Of a stretch of DNA of 49,188 bases, positions 16,337-25,014 are shown one piece after another. Made by a program: the position numbers and the translations under genes. The DNA is from Streptomyces griseoflavus (GTDB lineage: Bacteria > Actinomycetota > Actinomycetes > Streptomycetales > Streptomycetaceae). The DNA lies in contig NZ_BMUC01000014.1 of NCBI RefSeq assembly GCF_014649995.1, forward strand, positions 153,358 to 202,545, given 5' to 3'. Under the pieces are notes generated by a model. The model saw nothing but the letters and a program-made list of their open reading frames with translations. It did no database searches and had not been told where the DNA came from. Position 1 is the first letter of the stretch. Every line of letters begins with the position of its first letter.

Positions 16337-17107
16337 GTGGACGACAGCAAGACCCGCAAGGCCCGGCTCATGCTCACAGGGCTCGGCATTCTGGTGGTCG
16401 GTGTGCTGGTAGGCGGGGGAATGACCGCGGTCACGATGCTGGGAGGGGGCGACGACGACCCTCGTCCCGGTAGGTCGTCACCTGCGTCCGCCACGGTCGG
16501 CCCGTCGACGCCGGCCGAGAGCCGTCAGGCAACGATGACTCCGGACAAGGCCCGCAAGCTCGTGGTGGAAAAGCCGACCAACCAGAAGGACGGGTTGTCC
16601 AACGGCTTCTCCGAGGGTCCCGTGGGCGCGATCTCCACCGCCGTCCACTTCTGGGAGGAGTATGCCTTCCTCGACGACCGGAAAGCCCGTCAGCAACTGG
16701 AGGCGATCGTCTCCCCGGACGCCGAGGGATACGTCGACGAGAAGGTTTCCGAGGTGCGCAAGCTGCGAGAGACGGTCGGCCTCGCCCCGTCCGGGGGTAC
16801 GCCGGCCGGAATCACCTTCAGCACGGCGGTCAACGCCGTCCGGGCGACGTCCCTGACCGGCACCGAGGGGAAGGTCGTGCAGGTCTGGATGAACTACGAC
16901 CGGTACGCCACGAGGGCCGACGGGAGTCCGGACGACGCACCGCTCAAGGACGAGGACACCGACCTGCTGCTGAAGTGGCGAGACGGCGCCTGGAAAATCA
17001 CGAACGATCCCGAGTACTGGCAGAAGCGCTCCTTCCCCCGTGCCTACTTTCCCGACTCCAACGTCTCCTGGGCAGACGGTTGGCAGCAGGTGAGGCATGC
17101 GGACTGA
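16337..17107 (+). CDS. VirB8/TcpC-like bitopic protein
   Basis: The 256-aa protein starts with GTG. A cytoplasmic basic tail (MDDSKTRKARL) is followed by one membrane helix at about 11-36, a Pro/Ser-rich linker, then an extracellular domain from about residue 80. AVHFWEEYAFLDDRKARQQLEAIV and a C-terminal sheet ending with DLLLKWRDGAWKITNDPEYWQKR fit the NTF2-like fold of VirB8/TcpC channel subunits. Family assignment rests on topology and gene order rather than clear motifs. Its stop overlaps the next start by 11 nt. Confidence 0.65.
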   Translation: MDDSKTRKARLMLTGLGILVVGVLVGGGMTAVTMLGGGDDDPRPGRSSPASATVGPSTPAESRQATMTPDKARKLVVEKPTNQKDGLSNGFSEGPVGAISTAVHFWEEYAFLDDRKARQQLEAIVSPDAEGYVDEKVSEVRKLRETVGLAPSGGTPAGITFSTAVNAVRATSLTGTEGKVVQVWMNYDRYATRADGSPDDAPLKDEDTDLLLKWRDGAWKITNDPEYWQKRSFPRAYFPDSNVSWADGWQQVRHAD

Positions 17108-19019
17108 ATACTCGGCCCGCATGCTGTCCCGGCTCGTCCTCCTGCTGACCGCGCTTCTGATCTGTCTCGGCACCGGTTTGAGTACTGCTCCGATGGCCCT
17201 GGCCGATGATGATCCGAAGTACCACCTCGACGTGGGACCCGACAGCGGTAAGCAGTGTCCGGTCGACTGGAGCGGTGGGGCGCCCTGCGGCATCGACAAG
17301 CAGGGCAACTACTGCCTCTACGACGAGATCAACGACGCCAGCGTCTGTCGTATGCCGGAAGCCGGCGAGACGCCGGGCTCCATCGGGCTCTGTGAGAACG
17401 CGGGCGGCGAGAAGTCCCCGGAGTGCAGCAACGAGGAGTGGGCGGCACTCGAGAAGAAGAAGCTGGAGAAGTGGCGCACGACCAACCTCGCGCTCGTACA
17501 GAAGGGCGAACTCGATCAAGCCAAGTTCGACAAACGGTTCACGCTTCTTGGGGAGTGCGTCGACAAGGGATCGTCGCTCGCCTTCTGCAAGAACGAGGCC
17601 AACGAGGAGTACGGACCGATCGGCGGGCAGACCCTCGGCGACTGGGTCGGCGAGAAGGTTTCCGAGCTGGCGCGGGACGCCCTGGAGGAGGCGGCGCAGT
17701 ACATCGGCAACGCGGTGGTGTGGCTGCTCGAGCAGTTCGCCGACGTCTTCAACGACGCCTCCAGTATCGAGCTCGACAACACGGGGATCAGCGAGCCGAT
17801 GGGCATCGCCACGGCGCTGTCCGCCGTCCTGGCCGTGTTCCTCCTGCTGCTGCAGTTCGGGAAGGTGGCCGTCAGTCACCGTGGTGAGCACGCGGCGACA
17901 GCGATCTTCGGCCTGGCGAAGTGGGCGCTGATCACCGCGGCGTACTGGACGGTCACCACGACGGCGCTCGAGCTGTCCGATGCGATCTCCACCTGGATCA
18001 TCGACTACTCCTTCGACGGTGGCGAAGGCGTCAGTGCGGACGAGGCCATGAAGGCCCAGTTCGGCAAGTTGTTCGGCGGCCTGATCATCGGCGGCGGAGG
18101 CGCCACCACAGCAGGCGGTGCGCTGGTCACCGGCCAGGGCGTCACCGCGGCCGCCGTCGCCGTGGTCATCGTCATCGGCATCGTGTGCATCCTGGCCATC
18201 GGTGCGCTGTGGATCGAGATGATCATGCGACAGGCCGGAATCATGATCCTGGTCGCCACCATGCCGATCGTGCTGGTCGGGCAGATGTCGGACGCCACGA
18301 AGGACTGGTGGCCCAAGGCCCGCGACGCGTTGCTGGCGCTCATCCTGATGAAACCGATGATCGTGTTTTGCTTCTCGATCGGCTTCTTCGCCCTCACCGA
18401 GGGCGACGGCATGCAGAACGTCATCGTGGGCCTGGTCATCTTCCTGACGGCGTGCTTCTGCTGGCCCGTCCTGGCGAAGTTCATGACCTTCTCCACCCTC
18501 GGTGCCGGCGCCGCCGTGGCAGGTGGACTGATCAGTTCCCTGGGTTCGTCGGCTGCCTCGGCAGGCGGCGGCTACCGGCCCGAACTCGGCGGTGCGGGTG
18601 CCGTCGGAGGCGGCCCCGCCTACACGCGGGCCCTGGAGCGCGACAACACGCGGATCCAGGCGAGCGGCGCCAACGCCCAGGGAGGCGGGAGTTTTTGGAC
18701 CAACGAGTCGCTCAAGGCCCGTATCAAGGGACCCGGCGGCCGCCTCGGCACCCGTGTGGCCGGACCGCTCGGTCTGGGTCTGCAGGCTCTCTCCGTGGGC
18801 AAGGACACCCTCGAGTCCGGCATGGCCAACACCGCCGCGCATGCCGGGCTCGACTCCGCCTCTCCCGGTGGCCGTCACGTGGTCGTTCCGCCGCGAGGCC
18901 CGGACACGGCGAGCCTGCCTCTGGCCGTCCAGGAGCACGCACCGCAGCCGCGGCCGGACACTACACCGGTGATGACCGGCCCGCCGAACACCGACATCCC
19001 GTCACCGGGGGAGGGATAG
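17097..19019 (+). CDS. VirB6/TrbL-like polytopic channel protein
   Basis: The 640-aa protein begins with an N-terminal signal-like segment (MLSRLVLLLTALLICLGTGL, cleavage likely after SPMALA-type sequence near 35). A Cys-containing extracellular region follows to about residue 200. Hydrophobic segments then appear near 240-260, 262-290, 325-345, 350-375, 380-398, 412-432 and 438-460. The last 170 residues are Gly/Ala-rich and soluble (GAGAAVAGGLISSLGSSAASAGGG onward). This is the layout of VirB6/TrbL-type inner-membrane components of actinobacterial type IV systems. An alternative start is M9. It lies between the VirB8-like and PrgI-like genes, 3 nt from the latter. Confidence 0.8.
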   Translation: MRTEYSARMLSRLVLLLTALLICLGTGLSTAPMALADDDPKYHLDVGPDSGKQCPVDWSGGAPCGIDKQGNYCLYDEINDASVCRMPEAGETPGSIGLCENAGGEKSPECSNEEWAALEKKKLEKWRTTNLALVQKGELDQAKFDKRFTLLGECVDKGSSLAFCKNEANEEYGPIGGQTLGDWVGEKVSELARDALEEAAQYIGNAVVWLLEQFADVFNDASSIELDNTGISEPMGIATALSAVLAVFLLLLQFGKVAVSHRGEHAATAIFGLAKWALITAAYWTVTTTALELSDAISTWIIDYSFDGGEGVSADEAMKAQFGKLFGGLIIGGGGATTAGGALVTGQGVTAAAVAVVIVIGIVCILAIGALWIEMIMRQAGIMILVATMPIVLVGQMSDATKDWWPKARDALLALILMKPMIVFCFSIGFFALTEGDGMQNVIVGLVIFLTACFCWPVLAKFMTFSTLGAGAAVAGGLISSLGSSAASAGGGYRPELGGAGAVGGGPAYTRALERDNTRIQASGANAQGGGSFWTNESLKARIKGPGGRLGTRVAGPLGLGLQALSVGKDTLESGMANTAAHAGLDSASPGGRHVVVPPRGPDTASLPLAVQEHAPQPRPDTTPVMTGPPNTDIPSPGEG

Positions 19020-19022
19020 CCG

Positions 19023-20552
19023 ATGTCCCGCTCCACCCCCGTCACCTACGGCGGATGGCAGTCCGAGCGCAGTGGCTTCATGGGACGGCTCTCCGGGACC
19101 GGCTTCGCCCTCGTCGTGGGCGGATGCGTGCTGCTGCTCACGCCGGTCAACCTCGGCAGCTGGACGGCCGCGTCCGTGTGCCTGCCCCCGGCCGCCGTGC
19201 TGTTCGCGCTCGCCTTCGGCCGGGTGCTCGGCCTGAGCGCCGACGAATGGGTCCTTCTCGCAGTAAGGCATCAGATCAACGTGGCCACCAGGCGCAACCT
19301 CTTCCAGTCCGGGGCGTTCGCCCCTCGCTCGAGGACGACCGGACAGCAGCCGATGGACCTGCCCGGCGTGCTGGCCCGGCTCCGCTTCCTGGAGGCCCCC
19401 GACGGCCTCGGCGGCACCCTGGGCGCCTCCTACGACCCGGTGGCGAACACCTACACGGCGGTGGCCCGCATCACCTTCCCCGGCCTGGCGCTCATCGACA
19501 GCGACCGGCAGACCGCCCGGGTCGCGGCGTGGGCGGGTTTCCTGCGCGGCTTCTGCACCGAGGACTCGCCGATCGTCCGGCTCGCCGTGCACCAGCGGTG
19601 CCTGCCCGACGACGGCGCGGCGCTGCGTTCCTGGACCCACCGGCATCTGGCGGCGGACGCCCCCAAGGAGGCCGTCGCCGCACTCATGGAGTTGATGGAG
19701 GGCGCCGGCCCCGCCACCACCACCCGCGAGACCTATCTGTCGGTCACCTTGTCCGCGTCCAAGTCCCGGCTGGCCGTCAAGGGCGCCGGCGGCGGGCAGG
19801 CCGGAGCAGCCGCGGTTCTGGTGCGCGAGCTGCACGCGATGCACAGCTCGCTGTCCTCGGCGAGCCTGCAGGTCGTCGAGTGGCTCGCCCCACGCGCCCT
19901 GGCCCAAGTGGTGCGTACCGCGTACGACCCGGAGGCGCAGTTGATGCTCGCCACCCGCAACGCCGCCGCCCAGGCGCCGGATTGGCAGGGCCTGGAAGCC
20001 GGCGTGGCCCCCGAGCTGGCGGGCCCCGCGTATGCCGAGACCGACTGGGGCACCTACCGCCACGACGGCGCGTGGACCGTTTCCTACCAGGTCCGCACCT
20101 GGCCGCAGGCGGACGTGTACGCCACCTTCCTGCAGCCGCTGCTGCGGCCCCGGCAGAATGCCCGCCGCAGCCTGAGCATCGTCTACGAGCCGACCGGACC
20201 CCGCCGGGCCCGTCAGGATCTCGCCCGTGAGAAGGCCAAGCGGGAGTCCGCCCGCACACTGCGCGCCAGGACCGGCCAGGACGAGTCCGCCGACGAGCTG
20301 CTCGAGTCCCGGAAAGCCAGGGCGCAGGACGTCGCCCGCGCCTCCGGCCAGGGCGTCGTGCGGCTCACCGCGGTGCTCGCCGTCACCGTCACCGACCTGG
20401 GCGAACTCGAGACCGCCTGCGCCGAGCTGCAGGCGGATGCGGCCGCCTCCGGACTGGAGCTGCGCCGCATGTGGGGCGCCCAGGACGTCGGCTTCGCGGC
20501 CGCCGCGCTGCCGTTGGGCCAGGGACTGCCGGATCGGAGGATCGGGTTCTGA
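19023..20552 (+). CDS. SCO6880-type PrgI-like protein
   Basis: The 509-aa protein has the PrgI-like N-terminus of the SCO6880 family: TYGGWQSERSGFMGRLSG, then two adjacent membrane helices at about 26-44 (GTGFALVVGGCVLLLTPVN) and 52-70. The soluble part that follows contains ATRRNLFQSGAF and FLEAPDGLGGTLGASYDPVANTYTAVARITFPG. This resembles the N-terminal domain of VirB4/TraC proteins without an ATPase core. In these loci the VirB4 function appears split between this protein and the next, which carries the P-loop. The stop TGA overlaps the next ATG by one base. Confidence 0.85.
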   Translation: MSRSTPVTYGGWQSERSGFMGRLSGTGFALVVGGCVLLLTPVNLGSWTAASVCLPPAAVLFALAFGRVLGLSADEWVLLAVRHQINVATRRNLFQSGAFAPRSRTTGQQPMDLPGVLARLRFLEAPDGLGGTLGASYDPVANTYTAVARITFPGLALIDSDRQTARVAAWAGFLRGFCTEDSPIVRLAVHQRCLPDDGAALRSWTHRHLAADAPKEAVAALMELMEGAGPATTTRETYLSVTLSASKSRLAVKGAGGGQAGAAAVLVRELHAMHSSLSSASLQVVEWLAPRALAQVVRTAYDPEAQLMLATRNAAAQAPDWQGLEAGVAPELAGPAYAETDWGTYRHDGAWTVSYQVRTWPQADVYATFLQPLLRPRQNARRSLSIVYEPTGPRRARQDLAREKAKRESARTLRARTGQDESADELLESRKARAQDVARASGQGVVRLTAVLAVTVTDLGELETACAELQADAAASGLELRRMWGAQDVGFAAAALPLGQGLPDRRIGF

Positions 20553-22108
20553 TGCCGCTGTCGTTCAAGCGCCGCGACGCCGGCGACAGCTCGCTGAAGG
20601 CGTCCGGGTTCGGCGAGGCCACCGGCCTGGAGCAACGGCCCGCACAGGCGCCGGTGACGGCGCCGAGCGCCCGCGACCAGCGGCGCGCGAGGCTGCTCGA
20701 AGACCCCGGGACGGTCATGCGGGTCGCTCCCGGTAAGGGCTGGGCACAGCCGTACGCGGGGCGTGCCGCCTCACTGCCCCGCGTCGAGGCCGTTCGCGCG
20801 GACACCGCCAATGCCGCCGGTGCCTACCCCTTCCTGCACGCCGCCTCCCTCCCGCCCGTGGGTGCGTACATCGGGCAGAACACTCTGACCACCGAGGCGT
20901 TCAGCGCGCACCCGGCGGTGTGGGTGAAGGAAGGGCTGTGCACCAACCCCAACGTGATGATCACCGGTATCCCCGGCAGCGGGAAGAGCGCGCACATCAA
21001 AGCGCTGTGCTTCAGGCTGATGGCGTTCGGCCACCGGGCCCTCATCGCGGGTGACGTGAAGGGCGAGTACGCCGCTCTCTGCCGCCACCTGGGCGTGGAA
21101 CCGGTCCGGCTCGGCCCCGGCCTGCCCGGCCGCGTCAACCCGCTGGACGCCGGACCCCTCGGCCAGGGCCTGGACAGGATCAGCGACCCGGGCGAGCTGA
21201 ACAACCGGCTCAGGGAGATCCACCGCAGGCGACTGACCCTGGTCAAAGCCCTGCTGGAGCTACAGCTGCGCCGCACCCTGCTGCCGCAGGAGGAAGAGGC
21301 CCTCGACGTCGCCGTACGCGAGGTCACCGGCGAACTGCACGGGCAGACGCGGCTGGAAACCCCCACGCTGCCGCTCGTCTACGACAAGCTGCGCGACCCC
21401 ACGGACGCCATGGCCGCGGAGCTGCGCGTGCGTGACGGCGAAGTGCAGCGGGCCCGCGAGCAGATGGAATCCATCCGCTCCGCCCTCGGCGCCATGGTCA
21501 ACGGTCACGTTGCCGGACTCTTCGACGACCGGACCAGCATCGGCCTGGACTGGGACGCTCCGATCCAGAGCGTCGACGTCTCCGCCCTCGAGCAGTACGG
21601 CGACGAAACCGTGGCCATGGTCCTCACCTGTGTCTCGTCCTGGGCGCAAGCCGCGATCGACCGGCCCGGCAACCGGCCGTGGATCGTGGTGCGCGACGAG
21701 CTGTGGCGGCAGATGCGCTCCGGCGGGGCCTCCCAGGTCAAGAAGATCGACGCCGATCTGCGGCTGAGCCGCGCGAGCGGGACCATCCAGGTTCTCGCCA
21801 CCCACCGCCTGAGCGATTTCGAAGGGGTCGGCGCAGCCGGATCCGAGGCCGTGAACATCGCCAAGGACCTCATCAGCTCGTGCGAGACCCGCATCCAGCT
21901 CGCCCAGGACACCCGCCCGCTTGCCATCACCCGCGAGGCGATCGGCCTGACCGACGCCGAATGCGACCTGATCGGCTCCTGGGGCGCAGGGCAGCGCGGC
22001 CGGGCCCTGTGGAAGGTCGGCCGCGGCGGAGGCTCGCACGCGGTGCAGCTGATGCTCTCCCGCACCGAGGAACAGCTCTTCGAGACCGACGAGAAGATGG
22101 TGATCTAG
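20552..22108 (+). CDS. VirB4-like secretion ATPase
   Basis: The 518-aa ATPase is expected to energise channel assembly or transfer. Walker A is MITGIPGSGKSAHIKAL near residue 140. A mid-domain HRALIAGDVKGEYAALCRHLG is typical of VirB4/TraG-type motors. The probable Walker B/arginine region is RPWIVVRDELWRQMRSGGASQVKKIDADLRLSRASG, with VLATHRLSDFEG after it. The start was set at the ATG overlapping the previous stop (TGATG), because the longer frame begins in the PrgI-like gene. It ends 2 nt before the coupling-protein gene. Confidence 0.9.
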   Translation: MPLSFKRRDAGDSSLKASGFGEATGLEQRPAQAPVTAPSARDQRRARLLEDPGTVMRVAPGKGWAQPYAGRAASLPRVEAVRADTANAAGAYPFLHAASLPPVGAYIGQNTLTTEAFSAHPAVWVKEGLCTNPNVMITGIPGSGKSAHIKALCFRLMAFGHRALIAGDVKGEYAALCRHLGVEPVRLGPGLPGRVNPLDAGPLGQGLDRISDPGELNNRLREIHRRRLTLVKALLELQLRRTLLPQEEEALDVAVREVTGELHGQTRLETPTLPLVYDKLRDPTDAMAAELRVRDGEVQRAREQMESIRSALGAMVNGHVAGLFDDRTSIGLDWDAPIQSVDVSALEQYGDETVAMVLTCVSSWAQAAIDRPGNRPWIVVRDELWRQMRSGGASQVKKIDADLRLSRASGTIQVLATHRLSDFEGVGAAGSEAVNIAKDLISSCETRIQLAQDTRPLAITREAIGLTDAECDLIGSWGAGQRGRALWKVGRGGGSHAVQLMLSRTEEQLFETDEKMVI

Positions 22109-22110
22109 CT

Positions 22111-23844
22111 ATGGCCGGCAAGCCCGCGGGCAGCGGGCTCGACGACAACACGCTGCTCACCGCGTACGGTGCGGGCCTCGCTGTCGCTCTCGGCGGGGCG
22201 GTGCTGCTGGCCGGACCGCTGGCCGCACTGCTGGCCGGGCGCGGCTGGGCGCGCTCCGGCGCGAGCCTGCCGGAGACCGTGCTGCGCGCCGTGGTCGACG
22301 GGCCCGGTTCGGTTTTCACCCCGGCCCCGCCCGGATGGCTGTTCTATCCGCTGGTCGCGGTGCTGCTGCTGACGTTCTTCCTGCTGCTGCTCAAGGCCGT
22401 CACCAAGCTGAACCTCGGCGGCGGGTCCACCGGCGGCGCGCAGTGGGGCGGCGCGAAGGTCGAGCGCAGGCTCAAGGCCCCGCAGGACCCAGTCCGGCGG
22501 GCCAACCGCATCACCGCCGGCCGCGGCGTGCACACGGGCACGATCGTGGCCGCGCAGCCCAACATCTCGGCGACCGTGTTCGGCGTGCCCGGCAGCAGCA
22601 AGACCACCGGCCTGGTTCTGCCCAACGCCGCGGAATGGCAGGGCCCTCTGGTGGTGACCACCACCAAGGCCACCGACCTCGACATCGTCTACGCCCGCCG
22701 CCGCGCCCTCGGCCCCGTCTGGGTGATCGCCCCCGCGGGCATCCCGGGCCGGGAGACCGACAAGTGGTCGCCGGTTGAGTACTGCACCGACGCCAAGGCC
22801 GCCGACCGCATGGCCGCCTGGATGGCCGAGTCGTCGGCGTCCGGTGACAGCAAGCGGGCCGCGCCCTGGATCGACCAGGCCAAGAACGTTCTCAAGGGCG
22901 TGCTTCTCGCCGCGAACCTCTCCGGCGGCGGCATCAACACCATGCGCCGCTGGCTCTCCCTGGGCAAGGACGCCGTCGACCACGTCCGCTCCGTACTCCA
23001 GCAGCACGGCTACACCGAGGTGGCCGACGACTACGCCTCTCCCTGGCTGCGCCTGCACGAGGACGGCATCGGCTCCATCCAGTTCAGCCTCAACGTCCTC
23101 GCCCGCGTCTACGCCGACGAGGAGGTCCGCGAGACCTGCGCCGGCACCGACTTCACCGTCGAGGATCTGCTGACCAGGAACGGCACCGTGTGCCTGATCG
23201 CCTCCGAGGCCGACGCGGAACGCTTCGCCCCGCTGCTGACCTCGATCATCGCCTCGATCATCCACGGCGCCGAAGTCGCCTACAACACCACGGGCAGGCC
23301 CCTCGACCCCGCACTCGGCGTGCTGGTCGACGAGGCGGGCAACATGCTGCGCTACCCGCGCCTGCCCAACATCCTCACCACCGGCCGCGGCATGGGCATC
23401 GTCGTCCTGACGGTGTGGCACGACCTGTCCCAGCTGCGCGACCGGCTCGGCACGCAGAAGGCCAACACCGTGCTCTCCGCGAGCGGTCTGCGCATGCTGC
23501 TGCCCGGCTGCGGCGACCTGGAGACCCTGCGGTACTTCTCCGGCCTGTACGGCCGCACCGAGACCCTGCGCACCTCGCACGGCCGCTCCCGCGGCGAGTT
23601 CACCACCAACACCTCACCCATGGAAACCGACCTCGCGCCGGTCCACTCCCTGCAGCAGCTGAAGGAGTTCACCGCGATCGCCCAATACTCCAACCAGCCC
23701 CCGATCAAGGTGAAAATGCGGCTGACCTTCCGCGACCGTGACCTGAAGCGGCTGCTGGCAGTACCCCGGTCGGTCGCCGGGTACGGGCGGGAGACGCTTG
23801 ACAGGGCCGGGGCGTCCGCGACGGAAGAGGCGAGCCGTGACTGA
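22111..23844 (+). CDS. VirD4/TraG-type coupling protein
   Basis: Coupling proteins select substrates and feed them to the channel. The 577-aa protein has two N-terminal membrane helices at about 15-41 and 71-93 (FYPLVAVLLLTFFLLLLKAV). The RecA-like domain follows: Walker A FGVPGSSKTTGLVLPNA near 160, and Walker B GVLVDEAGNMLRYP near 410, followed by the sensor-like TGRGMGIVVLTVWHDLSQL. This is the actinobacterial TraG/VirD4 pattern. It overlaps the next gene by 8 nt. Presence of a coupling protein implies substrate export, whether nucleoprotein or protein. Confidence 0.92.
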   Translation: MAGKPAGSGLDDNTLLTAYGAGLAVALGGAVLLAGPLAALLAGRGWARSGASLPETVLRAVVDGPGSVFTPAPPGWLFYPLVAVLLLTFFLLLLKAVTKLNLGGGSTGGAQWGGAKVERRLKAPQDPVRRANRITAGRGVHTGTIVAAQPNISATVFGVPGSSKTTGLVLPNAAEWQGPLVVTTTKATDLDIVYARRRALGPVWVIAPAGIPGRETDKWSPVEYCTDAKAADRMAAWMAESSASGDSKRAAPWIDQAKNVLKGVLLAANLSGGGINTMRRWLSLGKDAVDHVRSVLQQHGYTEVADDYASPWLRLHEDGIGSIQFSLNVLARVYADEEVRETCAGTDFTVEDLLTRNGTVCLIASEADAERFAPLLTSIIASIIHGAEVAYNTTGRPLDPALGVLVDEAGNMLRYPRLPNILTTGRGMGIVVLTVWHDLSQLRDRLGTQKANTVLSASGLRMLLPGCGDLETLRYFSGLYGRTETLRTSHGRSRGEFTTNTSPMETDLAPVHSLQQLKEFTAIAQYSNQPPIKVKMRLTFRDRDLKRLLAVPRSVAGYGRETLDRAGASATEEASRD

Positions 23845-24358
23845 CTTCCCGGACAACCCGGCGGCTCTGTGGCCCTCCGTACCGCCGCCGCCGCAGACCG
23901 AAGCGCCCCAGCCGCAGGGCTGGGTGTGGTCGGCCATGGCACCCCCCGAACGCCGTGTGCGGCTCCGCGAACTGCGTACCTGGGTGGAGTGGCTGCGCCA
24001 CACCGCCGAGCTGCACAACGAGATCCCGTTGTGCTGGTACCGGCACCGCTGGGCGAGAGAGATGCTCACGGCCCTCTACGTGGGCTGGCTGCGCACCTAC
24101 GAGGGTGAGAAGACACCGGGACGCGAGCTCGCCGAGGCCGAGTGGATCAACACGCTGCACGCCTTCAAGCCGCACATGAAGCTCCCCGCCTGCGTCGGCG
24201 GCCACCAGGAGCCTCCGCTGCCCCCGCCGCCGGACCTGAAAGCCGACGAGGAGTGGGAGCTGTACCTGGCCACCTCCGCCGACATTACCGATCCGGCGAT
24301 GCACCCGGCCGAGGCGGAGGTACGGCGGATGACCGCCGAGCTTGACCCACCGCTGTAG
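23837..24358 (+). CDS. DUF4913-like protein
   Basis: The protein is 173 aa from the GTG that overlaps the coupling-protein stop by 8 nt. A Pro-rich N-terminus (about 1-35) precedes a Trp-rich helical domain: LRTWVEWLRHTAELHNEIPLCWYRHRWAREMLTALYVGWLRTYE. This resembles DUF4913, a domain often seen near actinobacterial plasmid and conjugation genes, with a spaced W-x-C-W-H pattern. The C-terminal 35 residues are acidic. The function is unknown. The tight overlap with the coupling protein suggests a partner, for example an adaptor. I am fairly sure of the gene and less sure of the family. Confidence 0.7.
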   Translation: MTDFPDNPAALWPSVPPPPQTEAPQPQGWVWSAMAPPERRVRLRELRTWVEWLRHTAELHNEIPLCWYRHRWAREMLTALYVGWLRTYEGEKTPGRELAEAEWINTLHAFKPHMKLPACVGGHQEPPLPPPPDLKADEEWELYLATSADITDPAMHPAEAEVRRMTAELDPPL

Positions 24359-24591
24359 CGCAGTGCATGCCTCCCGGCACGGTCGAAGGCCAGGACGAAC
24401 CTCGAGGAGGAACGTGGGATGCGCTTCGCTGCCCGTAGCGGACGCTGAGCCGCGCTACCCGTCCGTGTGGTTCGGCGATCTGCCGGTTATCCACAGCCCG
24501 CGGCCGTCGTTGGTTCGAAGTGGGACCCTCGCGGAAAAGCCGCAGCCACCGCATCGGTGGTGTGGCCAGGCCGACAGGAGGAATCGCGGCA

Positions 24592-25014
24592 ATGACGCAG
24601 CCGACCATCACCGACCTCGACACCGCCTTGGATGCCGATGAGGGCGACGCCGTGCTCTCCGCCGCCTGGGACGCGTTCGACGTCGTAGGCCGACTGGCGG
24701 CTGCCCTCGCCGTCGACGAAGGTAGCGATGAGATCCAGGCCATGCTCGCCCGCATCAAGTGCACGGAAGGTCGTCGCCTGCTGTCACCACCTGAGAACGG
24801 CCAGCCCTTGGAGACGCCAAATGTGTGTCCCGGCCGGGCCTGGCTCGAACCGTACGGGGCGCTGCTGCGCCACGTCGAAGTGGCGCTACGCCGACTGGCT
24901 TCCGTGCCGGAATGGGCGGAGGACGTAAAGTCGCTCAACGTCGTGGCCGGCTACGCGGCAGTTGCCGCAGATCACCTCATGACCGTGCGGCAGGACGGCG
25001 GTGAGGCCTCATGA
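24592..25014 (+). CDS. Small helical protein of secretion locus
   Basis: The 140-aa frame starts at an ATG with a strong Shine-Dalgarno (AGGAGG, about 10 nt upstream). The protein is acidic and helical (TITDLDTALDADEGDAVLSAAWDAFDVVGRLAAALAVDEG), with a second half ending in YAAVAADHLMTVRQDGGEA. No family is recognised. It begins 233 nt after the DUF4913-like gene, a gap long enough for a separate promoter, and overlaps the next gene by 4 nt (ATGA). That makes it the first of a three-gene set with the two large proteins downstream. A role as their chaperone is possible but unproven. Confidence 0.75.
   Translation: MTQPTITDLDTALDADEGDAVLSAAWDAFDVVGRLAAALAVDEGSDEIQAMLARIKCTEGRRLLSPPENGQPLETPNVCPGRAWLEPYGALLRHVEVALRRLASVPEWAEDVKSLNVVAGYAAVAADHLMTVRQDGGEAS

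Noticed and set aside
24487-24495. Perfect DnaA-box consensus TTATCCACA in the gap before the 140-aa gene
   Set aside because: It is a single box with no clustered copies, AT-rich unwinding region or replication gene nearby. One 9-nt match in 49 kb is not surprising.
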